Of a stretch of 64,000 nt of DNA, positions 18,467-26,899 are shown piece after piece (position 1 is the first letter of the stretch; every line of letters begins with the position of its first letter). The notes beneath the pieces are model-generated. The model ran no database searches, was not told the origin of the DNA, and was given only the letters and a program-made list of their open reading frames with translations. The translations under genes were made by a program, and so were the position numbers. The DNA comes from Polaromonas vacuolata (GTDB taxonomy: Bacteria; Pseudomonadota; Gammaproteobacteria; Burkholderiales; Burkholderiaceae_C), in assembly GCF_012584515.1 (NCBI RefSeq), contig NZ_CP051461.1, forward strand, positions 3,715,501-3,779,500, given 5' to 3'.

Positions 18467-21400
18467 TTAGGCGGCGAGTTTTTCACCATCCCCAGCGGCG
18501 TGAAATGCCTGCATAGCCAACGGCCACTGAGTCCGCGCCAGCAGCAAATTGCGCGCCTTGACGTGGCCAAAGCCCTTGATCATTTCGGGTATGCGCGCCA
18601 CCTCCATTGCGGCCTTGTGGTTGTTGGCATTGAGGCTTTCCAGCACGTCGTCCATGCTGGCCATGTAGTCGGCTATCAGCGCGCGCTCCTCGCGACGCTC
18701 TTGGGTGCGACCGAACGGATCAAAAGCCGTGCCGCGCAAAGCCTTGAGTTTGGCCAGCAGCTTAAAGCCGGTCAACATCCAAGGGCCAAACTTTTGCTTT
18801 TGTGCTTCGCCATTGGCATTTTTTTTGCCGATTAAGGGTGGGGCCAAGTGGTAGTTGATCTTGAAGTCTCCCTCAAACATGTTCTCCACTTTATCCAGAA
18901 ATCTACGGTCGCAATGCAGGCGTGCAACTTCATACTCGTCCTTGTAAGCCATTAACTTAAACAGATAACGAGCCACGTTTTGCGCCAGCGTCGTACTGCC
19001 TAGCGCCGCTTCGACGTGCTCGACTTTGCGGATAAAAGCCGCGTAAGTCGCCGCATAAGACGCATCTTGATAAGCGGTCAAAAACTCGACTCGTCGGGCC
19101 ACCAAATCAGGCAAAGCCTGGCGCGCTGTTGGCATAGCGATGACTTGGCTGGACGCAAACAGTTTTTCTAGCGCGGGCAAATCCACTGCAGCATGCCGGC
19201 CCCACGCAAACGCGGTTTTGTTATTTTCGACGGCGACGGCGTTGAGCTCAATCGCCCGCGTCAAGGCCTCAAAACTCAGTGGTATCCAACCCTTTTGCCA
19301 GGCATAGCCGAGCAGCATGGGGTTGGTGTAAATGCTGTCGCCCATGAGTTTGGTGGCAGCCGTATCGGCATCAAAAGCGCCGACGCTGGGTTGTCCCACC
19401 GCCTTGATAATTTCGGCTTGACAAGCACTGCCGGGGTTTTCCCAGCCGCCGTTGTGTACGAAGCTGGCGGTAGGCGCACTGTGCGCGTTCAGCACCACGC
19501 GGGTACGGCCTAACTGCATGCGGGCCATGGTTTCTTTGTTGGCCGAGACAATCGGGTCGCAGCCAATAATCAAGTCAGCACTGGCAGTGCCCACGCGGGT
19601 GGTGCAGATCTCACCAGACTGCTGGCTGATCAACACATGGCTCCACGTACTACCGCCTTTTTGCGCCAGCCCGGCAGCGTCTTGGGTGATGATGCCGCGG
19701 CCTTCCAGATGAGCGGCCATGCCCAACAACTGGCCTATGGTGATGACACCAGTGCCGCCAACGCCGGCCACCACAATGCCCCAGAGGGAATCTTTTTTGA
19801 GCAGCGGCAGCACTGGCTCAGGCAACGCGCCGAGCTCAGACGGACTGCGTTTGTTATCTTTTTTAGACTTGCTTTTCAACGTGCCACCTTCGACCGTCAC
19901 AAAGCTGGGGCAAAAACCCTTGACGCAAGACATGTCCTTGTTGCAACTGCTCTGGTTGATTTGGCGTTTGCGGCCAAATTCGGTCTCTAGCGGCTCGACG
20001 CTCATGCAGTTGGACTGCACGCCGCAGTCACCGCAGCCTTCGCACACCAGCTCGTTGATGACCACGCGCTGGGCCGGATCGACCAGCGTGCCGCGCTTTC
20101 TGCGGCGGCGCTTTTCGGTGGCGCAGGTCTGGTCGTAAATAATGACTGTTGTGCCTTTGATCTCGCGAAACTGTTTTTGCAAATCATCCAGTTCATCGCG
20201 GTGATGCACGCTTGTGCCTGAGGCCAACGAAACACCTTCGTACTTCTCTGGCTCGTCAGTCACGACTATCACTTTGACCGCACCCTCGGCACTGACCGAC
20301 TGCGCAATCTGCGCCACCGAGTGGCCCTCTGGCCGCTCGCCCACGCGCTGACCGCCAGTCATGGCTACCGCGTCGTTATAAAGAATTTTGTAGGTAATGT
20401 TCACGCCGGCGGCGATGCTTTGGCGAATCGCCAGCAAGCCGCTGTGAAAGTAAGTCCCGTCGCCAAGATTGGCAAACATGTGGGTGTCAGTGGTGAAAGG
20501 CTGCTGACCTACCCAAGGCACGCCCTCGCCGCCCATTTGGGTAAAGCCCATGGTGCTGCGGTCCATCCACAGCGCCATGTAATGGCAACCAATACCGGCC
20601 ATAGCGCGCGAACCTTCTGGTACCTTGGTTGAGGTGTTGTGCGGGCAACCAGAACAAAACCAAGGTGTGCGCTCGCTGTTAACCACTAAAGCGGTCAACG
20701 ACTGCTCTTTAGCGGTGAGCACGGCCAGACGCGCGTCTATACGGGCCAGCATGTCGCCATCCAAGCCTAGCTTTTTAATCCGTGAGGCCAAGGCTTTGGC
20801 GATTAAGGCGGGCGAGAGATCGGCATTGGCGCGCAGCAAGGTGTTGGCCGAAGGATTCGCCATGCTCCACTCACCGCCCTGCTGCAGGCCTTCGCCTTCG
20901 TTGAACTTGCCCACAATGACTGGCCGCACATCAGAGCGCCAGTTGTAGAGTTCTTCCTTGAGCTGGTATTCGATGACTTGGCGTTTTTCCTCGACCACCA
21001 TGATTTCTTGCAAGCCGGTAGCAAATTCACGCGTGAGCTGCGCTTCTAGCGGCCAGACCACGCCGACCTTGTGTAAGCGGATGCCGAGCTGGCGACAAGT
21101 CTCGTCGTCTAGGCCTAGGTCTAACAAGGCTTGACGCGTGTCGTTATAAGCTTTGCCGCTAGCGATCAGGCCGAAGCGATCGTTTTTTTTGCCTTCAATG
21201 GCGTTGTAGTTCAGCCGATTCGCGCGTATGTAAGCTAAGGCCGCGTACCACTTGCTGTCAAACAAACGCTGCTCTTGCTCTAGCGGCGCATCCGGCCAGC
21301 GTATGTGTACGCCGCCTGGGGGCATCTGAAAATCAGTGGGGATTTTGATCTGTACGCGGTTTGGATCAATCATGACGCTGGCCGAGGATTCGACAATTTC

Positions 21401-22045
21401 TTGAATCGTCTTCATGCCAGCCCAAACACCGGAGTAACGACTTAGCGCGAACGCATGCAGGCCTAAATCCAAAATTTCCTGCACGCTGGCGGGGAAAAAT
21501 ACCGGCAGGCCGCAAGCCTTAAAGATGTGGTCGCTCTGATGAGCCGCAGTAGAGCTCTTGGAGATATGGTCATCCCCAGCTACCGCGATCACGCCGCCCC
21601 AAGCGGTGGTGCCCGCCATATTCGCATGCTTAAAGACGTCTGCAGTGCGGTCTACGCCTGGGCCTTTGCCGTACCACATACCAAAAACGCCGTCGTATTT
21701 ATTCGTGCCGGGCGGTGCAAAACCCAGTTGCTGGGTACCCCAAACGGCGGTCGCGGCGAGCTCTTCGTTCACGCCTGGCTGAAACACGATGTTTTGTGCC
21801 TTGAGGTGAGCGCTGGCGCTCCACAGTGCTTGGTCATAGCCGCCTAGCGGTGAGCCGCGGTAGCCCGAAATAAAGCCGGCGGTGTTTTTACCCTGCTGCT
21901 GGTCGCGCTGGCGCTGCAGCATGGGTAGGCGCACCAAGGCTTGCACACCGCTCATGAAGGCTTGACCGTGATCAAGACTGTATTTATCGTCAAGCGTGAC
22001 CGTGCTTAGCGACTTGCGGATGGATTCTGGCAAGGGTGCGTTCAT
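18467..22045 (-). CDS. Indolepyruvate ferredoxin oxidoreductase (fused subunits)
   Basis: A 1192-aa fusion of the two subunits of 2-oxoacid:ferredoxin oxidoreductase of the indolepyruvate type, which decarboxylates aryl or branched 2-oxoacids to acyl-CoA and passes electrons to ferredoxin. In order: an N-terminal pyrimidine-binding region; a thiamine-diphosphate domain with CSGCPHNTS and GDGTYFHSG (about residues 460-600); a Cys cluster CEGCGDCGVQSNC followed by CVKGFCP for an iron-sulfur centre; a gamma-subunit domain (VAGVGGTGVITIGQLLG, about 755-940); and a C-terminal extension typical of the proteobacterial fusion. It probably serves catabolism of aromatic or branched amino acids. Confidence 0.93.
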   Translation of the reverse strand: MNAPLPESIRKSLSTVTLDDKYSLDHGQAFMSGVQALVRLPMLQRQRDQQQGKNTAGFISGYRGSPLGGYDQALWSASAHLKAQNIVFQPGVNEELAATAVWGTQQLGFAPPGTNKYDGVFGMWYGKGPGVDRTADVFKHANMAGTTAWGGVIAVAGDDHISKSSTAAHQSDHIFKACGLPVFFPASVQEILDLGLHAFALSRYSGVWAGMKTIQEIVESSASVMIDPNRVQIKIPTDFQMPPGGVHIRWPDAPLEQEQRLFDSKWYAALAYIRANRLNYNAIEGKKNDRFGLIASGKAYNDTRQALLDLGLDDETCRQLGIRLHKVGVVWPLEAQLTREFATGLQEIMVVEEKRQVIEYQLKEELYNWRSDVRPVIVGKFNEGEGLQQGGEWSMANPSANTLLRANADLSPALIAKALASRIKKLGLDGDMLARIDARLAVLTAKEQSLTALVVNSERTPWFCSGCPHNTSTKVPEGSRAMAGIGCHYMALWMDRSTMGFTQMGGEGVPWVGQQPFTTDTHMFANLGDGTYFHSGLLAIRQSIAAGVNITYKILYNDAVAMTGGQRVGERPEGHSVAQIAQSVSAEGAVKVIVVTDEPEKYEGVSLASGTSVHHRDELDDLQKQFREIKGTTVIIYDQTCATEKRRRRKRGTLVDPAQRVVINELVCEGCGDCGVQSNCMSVEPLETEFGRKRQINQSSCNKDMSCVKGFCPSFVTVEGGTLKSKSKKDNKRSPSELGALPEPVLPLLKKDSLWGIVVAGVGGTGVITIGQLLGMAAHLEGRGIITQDAAGLAQKGGSTWSHVLISQQSGEICTTRVGTASADLIIGCDPIVSANKETMARMQLGRTRVVLNAHSAPTASFVHNGGWENPGSACQAEIIKAVGQPSVGAFDADTAATKLMGDSIYTNPMLLGYAWQKGWIPLSFEALTRAIELNAVAVENNKTAFAWGRHAAVDLPALEKLFASSQVIAMPTARQALPDLVARRVEFLTAYQDASYAATYAAFIRKVEHVEAALGSTTLAQNVARYLFKLMAYKDEYEVARLHCDRRFLDKVENMFEGDFKINYHLAPPLIGKKNANGEAQKQKFGPWMLTGFKLLAKLKALRGTAFDPFGRTQERREERALIADYMASMDDVLESLNANNHKAAMEVARIPEMIKGFGHVKARNLLLARTQWPLAMQAFHAAGDGEKLAA

Positions 22046-22233
22046 CTTTTTTGTCTCCTGTAGTTTGCCGAGCGGTTAAGCACCGGATAGGTTCTTAACC
22101 AGAGGGTTAAAGCCGGCACACCGCGCCAAATAAAAGCTTGTGGCTCTTTGCGCATTGCATGTCTTCGCTACAAAGTGTATGCCCAACAGCAGGATAAATC
22201 TTGTCGCCGAGGCGTCGCGCTTGAGCGCTGCCG

Positions 22234-22629
22234 TTAAACCCGCGAGCAGCGCACCAACACTGGCTTTGTTGGGTAATGCAGCACGGCCTGACGGCCATTA
22301 GCACCTAAACCGAACTCAGCGCGCATGCGGGGGTTGCTAAAAACTTTTTGACCCGCGCCCTGACCACCCGCATCTAGGTATAGCGTTTCTTGACCGCGCG
22401 TGCTGTCGAGAACGACTGTGTCAACCGTGAAGTTGGCCAAAAACTCAGTGCTGTGGTCACAGCGGTAATGCACGGCCAGCAGCTGCGGAGTATCCAAACC
22501 CACCACCTCCCGAGTCATGCTGCAAGCCTGCAGCAGGGCGCATAGCAGCAAGCCCATGCCGACGCGCATGGTTGGCCGTCTGGTGACGCTGTCTGTCAGC
22601 TGCTTTGACGGTAAATCTGTGCTGTGCAT
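22234..22629 (-). CDS. Small lipoprotein resembling a lysozyme inhibitor (MliC-like)
   Basis: A 131-aa protein with a lipoprotein signal (RVGMGLLLCALLQACSM) after a basic N-region. The mature part contains a YRCDH motif, a beta-strand-rich middle and a final VRC, which resembles the two-cysteine MliC/PliC fold that inhibits C-type lysozyme at the outer membrane. The match is by pattern only and weak in the middle. ATG 22629 is chosen because AAAAGG lies six bases upstream. It lies directly downstream of mltA on the same strand (84 bp), so a peptidoglycan-protection theme is plausible. Confidence 0.6.
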   Translation of the reverse strand: MHSTDLPSKQLTDSVTRRPTMRVGMGLLLCALLQACSMTREVVGLDTPQLLAVHYRCDHSTEFLANFTVDTVVLDSTRGQETLYLDAGGQGAGQKVFSNPRMRAEFGLGANGRQAVLHYPTKPVLVRCSRV

Positions 22630-22713
22630 ATTGACCTTTTGGCGTGAAGTGAAAGAAAAAGTAAGACGCATTAGGTGGCTTTTTGAGCGCCCTTTTAAGC
22701 CTTTGTTAGAGAT

Positions 22714-23949
22714 TTATTTTGGCCATAACGCCCATAGCCGCAAGGGCTGATTCATACGGGCAGCAAACAGTCCAGCCTGATCCCCAGTGCCGGCAAAATA
22801 ATCGGCCCGCACAGCGCCGACGATGGCACTGCCTGTGTCCTGCGCAAAAACCAGTCTTTGTAAATTGGCGGCCGGGCCGCGCGAAGCCAGCCAAACCGGT
22901 GTGCCGTAAGGAATGCTGGAAGGATCGACTGCAATCGAGCGACCCGGCGTGAGCGCCACACCTTGCGCGCCGCGCGGGCCGAAGGCGGAGTCCAGCGGGG
23001 TGAGAGTTTCTTCTTGAAAAAAGATATAGCGCGGATTGCTCCACAGCAGTTGTTGCACGCGCTGCGGATTTTGTGCCGCCCAAGCCTTAGTCGCTTCGGG
23101 CCAAGGATTAACCCGGGTCACGCCCTGACTGATTAACCACTGGTTAACGCTGCGGTAAGGCTGCTCATTGGAGCCAGCAAAAGCCAATCGCGTGACGCGC
23201 TCACTGCCATCCGCAGCGGTGATACTGATGCGACCAGAGCCCTGTATGTGCAGCAGCAACGCGTCTATAGGGTCGGCCAACCAAGCAATCTCCCGCCCCT
23301 GCAGGGCGGCACGCGCCTCAGGCAGCGTCTCTATTTCCTGCCGGGTATACCAGGGCTTGCGTGCAGCCAGCCCCGCCGGTGGACGGTAAAGCGGTACCTC
23401 AAAACCCGGCGCTCTTTGGCGACTGGCCTTGATGAGGGGTTCAAAATAGCTGGTTAACTGACCGGTTTCAGGGCCGGCTAGAGACTCGATACGGTAGGGC
23501 TGCAGCCGGGTCAGCAGCCAGACGCGCTGCTCCTCGGGCGTGGCGATGCTTAGCCGCCTGACCTGCGAGCATAGTGGTGCGAACACCGGACCGGGCCGCT
23601 CGCAGCTTTTAATCCAAGCGTTCCAAGCCTCGAATAAAGGATCTTGACCCAAGCCGGGCAGTTCCGCCCAGCGCACCGGCACCCAGCGACTTTTCGTCGT
23701 GACGCGGGGCGAGGGTAAAGGTGCGTTGTCGTAGTGACTGAGCTCGCGGCTCAACTCGGCGGTCAACATGTCATCCATAGCGGCTGGCAAAGGCGCAGCG
23801 AGAACCTCGGGCACAACAGAAACTTGTGGCGCAGTGGGTGTGACGCCACAAGAAGCTAGCCACAGCGTGCTGGCGATAATCAAAAGAGTTTTGACAACTT
23901 GAGGAAAGCGCGATATGTACCTGCTACTGCTAGAAGCCTTTGGCGCCAT
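22714..23949 (-). CDS. mltA: Membrane-bound lytic murein transglycosylase A
   Basis: An outer-membrane lipoprotein of about 411 aa that cleaves peptidoglycan glycan strands with formation of anhydromuropeptides. It has a lipobox (IIASTLWLASCG), the MltA barrel domain (LTSYFEP, IHIQGSGRI-like LLHIQGSGRI) and the C-terminal 3D domain with RSIAVDPSSIPYGTPV and the catalytic-Asp segment FAQDTGSAI. The start is uncertain: ATG 23949 gives a suitable basic signal peptide but overlaps the divergent small gene by 35 bp; in-frame ATGs at 23961 and 23982 and a start at 24165 also exist. No start codon that avoids the overlap leaves a credible signal peptide. Confidence 0.93.
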   Translation of the reverse strand: MAPKASSSSRYISRFPQVVKTLLIIASTLWLASCGVTPTAPQVSVVPEVLAAPLPAAMDDMLTAELSRELSHYDNAPLPSPRVTTKSRWVPVRWAELPGLGQDPLFEAWNAWIKSCERPGPVFAPLCSQVRRLSIATPEEQRVWLLTRLQPYRIESLAGPETGQLTSYFEPLIKASRQRAPGFEVPLYRPPAGLAARKPWYTRQEIETLPEARAALQGREIAWLADPIDALLLHIQGSGRISITAADGSERVTRLAFAGSNEQPYRSVNQWLISQGVTRVNPWPEATKAWAAQNPQRVQQLLWSNPRYIFFQEETLTPLDSAFGPRGAQGVALTPGRSIAVDPSSIPYGTPVWLASRGPAANLQRLVFAQDTGSAIVGAVRADYFAGTGDQAGLFAARMNQPLRLWALWPK

Positions 23950-24097
23950 GGTGTTACTCATCCTTATTGTGTGGTGGACCATGTTTTCCGGTCGTGAAAA
24001 GGGCGAACTCAAGGCAGATCCGCCCGAAGAAGAAAAAATCGTGGCCGAACCCAAGCCAGAACCCAAGGTTAACCCAGAGCCAACTGACCGAACCTGA
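23915..24097 (+). CDS. Small single-span membrane protein
   Basis: A 60-aa protein with one clear transmembrane helix (about residues 3-23, LLLLEAFGAMVLLILIVWW) and an acidic, Pro/Glu/Lys-rich tail (PKPEPKVNPEP). A strong ribosome site (GAGGAAAG, six bases before ATG) supports it. Function is unknown; I believe similar small proteins occur beside mltA in other Comamonadaceae, but this is memory rather than a search. Its first 35 bases overlap the start region of divergent mltA, so the two genes' translation initiation regions lie on opposite strands of the same DNA. Confidence 0.65.
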   Translation: MYLLLLEAFGAMVLLILIVWWTMFSGREKGELKADPPEEEKIVAEPKPEPKVNPEPTDRT

Positions 24098-24157
24098 TTC
24101 AAGGCGCTGGCCCAATCTGCAGGCGTGAGCTCAATCCTGACTTGGGTGAAACGAGAC

Positions 24158-24784
24158 TCAGGCACTGCGCAGTACGTTGGCTAGCTCGACCGCGGACTTA
24201 ACCCCCATTTTTTCAAATACCCGGGAGCGGTGAACCTCAACCGTGCGCACGCTGATGTCGAGCTGATCGGCTACCAGCTTATTCGGCAAACCATCGACGA
24301 CTAAGCGCATCACATCGCGCTCGCGCTCAGTCAAACCAGTCAAACGCGCCTGCAGACTGCTCGCTTGACTGTATTGGTTTAACGCCGCCGCAGACAGTGC
24401 CAAAGCCTGTTCAACCCGGTCCACCAGCGCATTGTCAGAAAACGGTTTTTCGCAAAAATCGAAAGCCCCTTTTTTTACCGCCGCTACAGCCGTCGGCACA
24501 TCCGCATGCCCGGTCAAAAATATGACTGGCAACACAGGCAAGAGGCCGTAGTCAATCAGTTTTTCAAACAAGCTCAAGCCACTCATGCCAGACATGCGTA
24601 CATCGAGCAGCAGGCAAGACGGCGCGCGCACCTCGAACTGCTCGCCCATGCGCGCATCAAATGCTTCGCCGCTGCCAAAGGTCTCGCTTTGCAGGCGTCG
24701 CGAGCGCAGCAGCCAAGCAAGCGCATCGCGCACACCGGTGTCATCGTCAACAACGTAAACCATGGCGTTTTGGATCGGTTCCAT
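24158..24784 (-). CDS. FixJ/NarL-type response regulator
   Basis: A 208-aa two-component response regulator: a receiver domain (residues 1-125) with the acidic pocket VVDDD, phospho-acceptor Asp61 in LLLDVRMSG and a KPF lysine near residue 109, then a LuxR-type helix-turn-helix (about residues 146-205; LTEREREV-like LTERERDVMRLVVDG, VRTVEVHRSRVFEKMGV). It lies 37 bp downstream of the PAS sensor kinase and is almost certainly its partner. FixJ-like regulators usually activate metabolic or respiratory genes; the targets are not evident from neighbours. Confidence 0.95.
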   Translation of the reverse strand: MEPIQNAMVYVVDDDTGVRDALAWLLRSRRLQSETFGSGEAFDARMGEQFEVRAPSCLLLDVRMSGMSGLSLFEKLIDYGLLPVLPVIFLTGHADVPTAVAAVKKGAFDFCEKPFSDNALVDRVEQALALSAAALNQYSQASSLQARLTGLTERERDVMRLVVDGLPNKLVADQLDISVRTVEVHRSRVFEKMGVKSAVELANVLRSA

Positions 24785-24821
24785 TTGTTCACTCTCACCA
24801 AAAAATTAAAAACATATAGCC

Positions 24822-26897
24822 TTAGCTTAGTAGCCGTTGGATAGAGAGGCCGGCAACCGGCAAAGTAAAACTAAACACCGTGCCGCGCGGCAAAGCAGCC
24901 TCGAAATTGAGTACCCCGCCATGCTGCTCAATCACCGTGCGGCAAAGGCTCAAACCCAAACCCATACCTTCGACCCGAGTGGTGAAGAAAGGGGTGAAAA
25001 GTTGGGCTGCGACTTCGGCAGGAATGCCCACGCCTTGGTCTATCACCGCGAACTCAACCCAACCGCTGCTGTCGCTAGAAATAACCGGCTGCACCCTGAG
25101 AGTGAGCAGACGCGGCATATCAACCGCCAAGCCCTGCATGGCCTGCATGCCGTTGCGCGAAAGGTTGAGTAAGACTTGCTCGACCATGGTGGTGTCGCAC
25201 AGCACGGCTTCGCAAGCCGGGTCAAGTTGCATCTCCACTCGCACCGAGAGCTTACGCGCCTGCAAGCCAATCAGCGGCATCACGGCATCGAGCAAAGCGC
25301 GCGGCTCAATCGCTTCGCGCGACTGATCGCGCCTACGCACAAAGTCATGCACGCCGCGTATCACCTTGCCAGCACGCTCAGCTTGCTGGGCAATACGGCC
25401 CATGGCTAACTGCAAATCAGTCGACAACAACTGCGTCGCCTGTGCCCCCGCGTCGCCCGACTGCGCATGGTGTTTGATCAGATTGAGCGAGCCGGTGGCG
25501 TAACTAGAAATAGCCGCCAAGGGCTGATTTAATTCGTGACTGAGCAAAGACGCCATCTCGCCGACCATCGCCAATCGGGCGGTGGCTTGCAGCCTATCTT
25601 GGCTGGTACGCGAGAGTTCTTCGACCCGCCGCTGCTCGCTCACATCAAGAATCGCGCTCATCCAGCCGGTATGTTTGCCAACCTCGTTTATCAGTGGCGC
25701 CTCCATGATGAGCACCGGAAAACGCGTGCCGTCAGCGCGCATAAAAACCGACTCATGGCCCTGCAGCGGAGCGGTATCGCCGGCAAACCGTAGGGCTTGG
25801 CGCTGTTGGTAGACTTCCGCCATCTCGGGTGGCCAGTAAGGCGAAGGCAGACTTTGGTTGAGCAAGTCGGCGGCTGGCAGACCAACCATTTTGCAAAAAG
25901 CCGGGTTGACGTAAGTGATGCGCCCGCGCAGATCGCGCGCGCGCAGCCCGGTCAACAAAGAGTCTTCCATGGCTTTGCGAAAAGCCAACGCTTCGCCAAG
26001 ATCATGCTCGACTTCTAGCCGCTTACGCATGTCGCGCGCCAACAAAAAAAGCACCGCCAGCAAAGCCAGCGTCATGGTGCCGACCAAGGCGGTGAGAACA
26101 TTCGGGAAAAAAGCCGGCCGACTTTTGCGACTTTCAAAACGCAATACCAAGGTGTTACCAGGCAGGTCGACCAACTGCTGGGCGACATAAATTTGGCGGC
26201 CCGGCATAGGCAGGCCGTAGAGCGCCAAACGGGTGCCGTCAGCCTCGGTAAAAGACAGGCTTTGGCCGCGAATGAGTTGCTTGCCAACCAGCTCGGCCAA
26301 CATGCCTTGCAACGAATAAGTCGCCACGCTGTAGCCCATGAGTTGGCCGCTGCGCAAAATCGGCAGACACATGTCTAGCATTTCAAAACCCATACCATCG
26401 GCCTGAGGCATAAAGTAGCTCACCGAATAAGCCGGTCCGCTCAAACGTCGCGCCGCATTACAAGCGAGCGCAACATCGGCCTGCGCGCTGCTTCGACCGA
26501 GTCGCTGGAACACCGCGTTGCGATAGGGCGTATCAGCAAAAGCCAGCACCTGAAGGTCAGGGTCGCGCCACTCTAGGCGCATGATTTCACGGTGTTCACG
26601 CAGCAAATTTGTGGCTGGTGGCAGCCAGTCCTGCTCGGCTAAATCAACGGCATGCAAACTCTGGATATTGCGTGACAGCGCAGAGCGGATATCGGTGGCG
26701 GCCTCAGATGCATCATGCTCGAGCTTGGCCTGAATTTGACTGGCCTCATAGCGACCCGACAACCAAACCAGTGTCGCCAACAGGCAAAGCACCAACACCA
26801 ACAGCAGCAGCCATAAAAAAGAGCGCCGAGTGCCAACTTGCCAGTAAGCCCAACGCAGAGCATGCAAGCGCTTGAGACCGGCAGCCAGCGCTTTCAC
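24822..26897 (-). CDS. Membrane sensor histidine kinase with PAS domain
   Basis: A 691-aa sensor kinase. An N-terminal transmembrane helix (about residues 27-46) and a second near residue 270-290 flank a roughly 220-residue periplasmic sensing domain with no motif I recognise, possibly Cache-like. A PAS domain follows (about residues 305-420), then a DctB/FixL-style dimerisation domain with His454 in SHELNQPLAAISS, and an HATPase_c domain ending GMGLGLSLCRTVIEQHGG. It is encoded directly upstream of its response regulator and just after yhdP (2-base gap), so it might be co-transcribed with yhdP. Confidence 0.94.
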   Translation of the reverse strand: MKALAAGLKRLHALRWAYWQVGTRRSFLWLLLLVLVLCLLATLVWLSGRYEASQIQAKLEHDASEAATDIRSALSRNIQSLHAVDLAEQDWLPPATNLLREHREIMRLEWRDPDLQVLAFADTPYRNAVFQRLGRSSAQADVALACNAARRLSGPAYSVSYFMPQADGMGFEMLDMCLPILRSGQLMGYSVATYSLQGMLAELVGKQLIRGQSLSFTEADGTRLALYGLPMPGRQIYVAQQLVDLPGNTLVLRFESRKSRPAFFPNVLTALVGTMTLALLAVLFLLARDMRKRLEVEHDLGEALAFRKAMEDSLLTGLRARDLRGRITYVNPAFCKMVGLPAADLLNQSLPSPYWPPEMAEVYQQRQALRFAGDTAPLQGHESVFMRADGTRFPVLIMEAPLINEVGKHTGWMSAILDVSEQRRVEELSRTSQDRLQATARLAMVGEMASLLSHELNQPLAAISSYATGSLNLIKHHAQSGDAGAQATQLLSTDLQLAMGRIAQQAERAGKVIRGVHDFVRRRDQSREAIEPRALLDAVMPLIGLQARKLSVRVEMQLDPACEAVLCDTTMVEQVLLNLSRNGMQAMQGLAVDMPRLLTLRVQPVISSDSSGWVEFAVIDQGVGIPAEVAAQLFTPFFTTRVEGMGLGLSLCRTVIEQHGGVLNFEAALPRGTVFSFTLPVAGLSIQRLLS

Positions 26898-26899
26898 AA

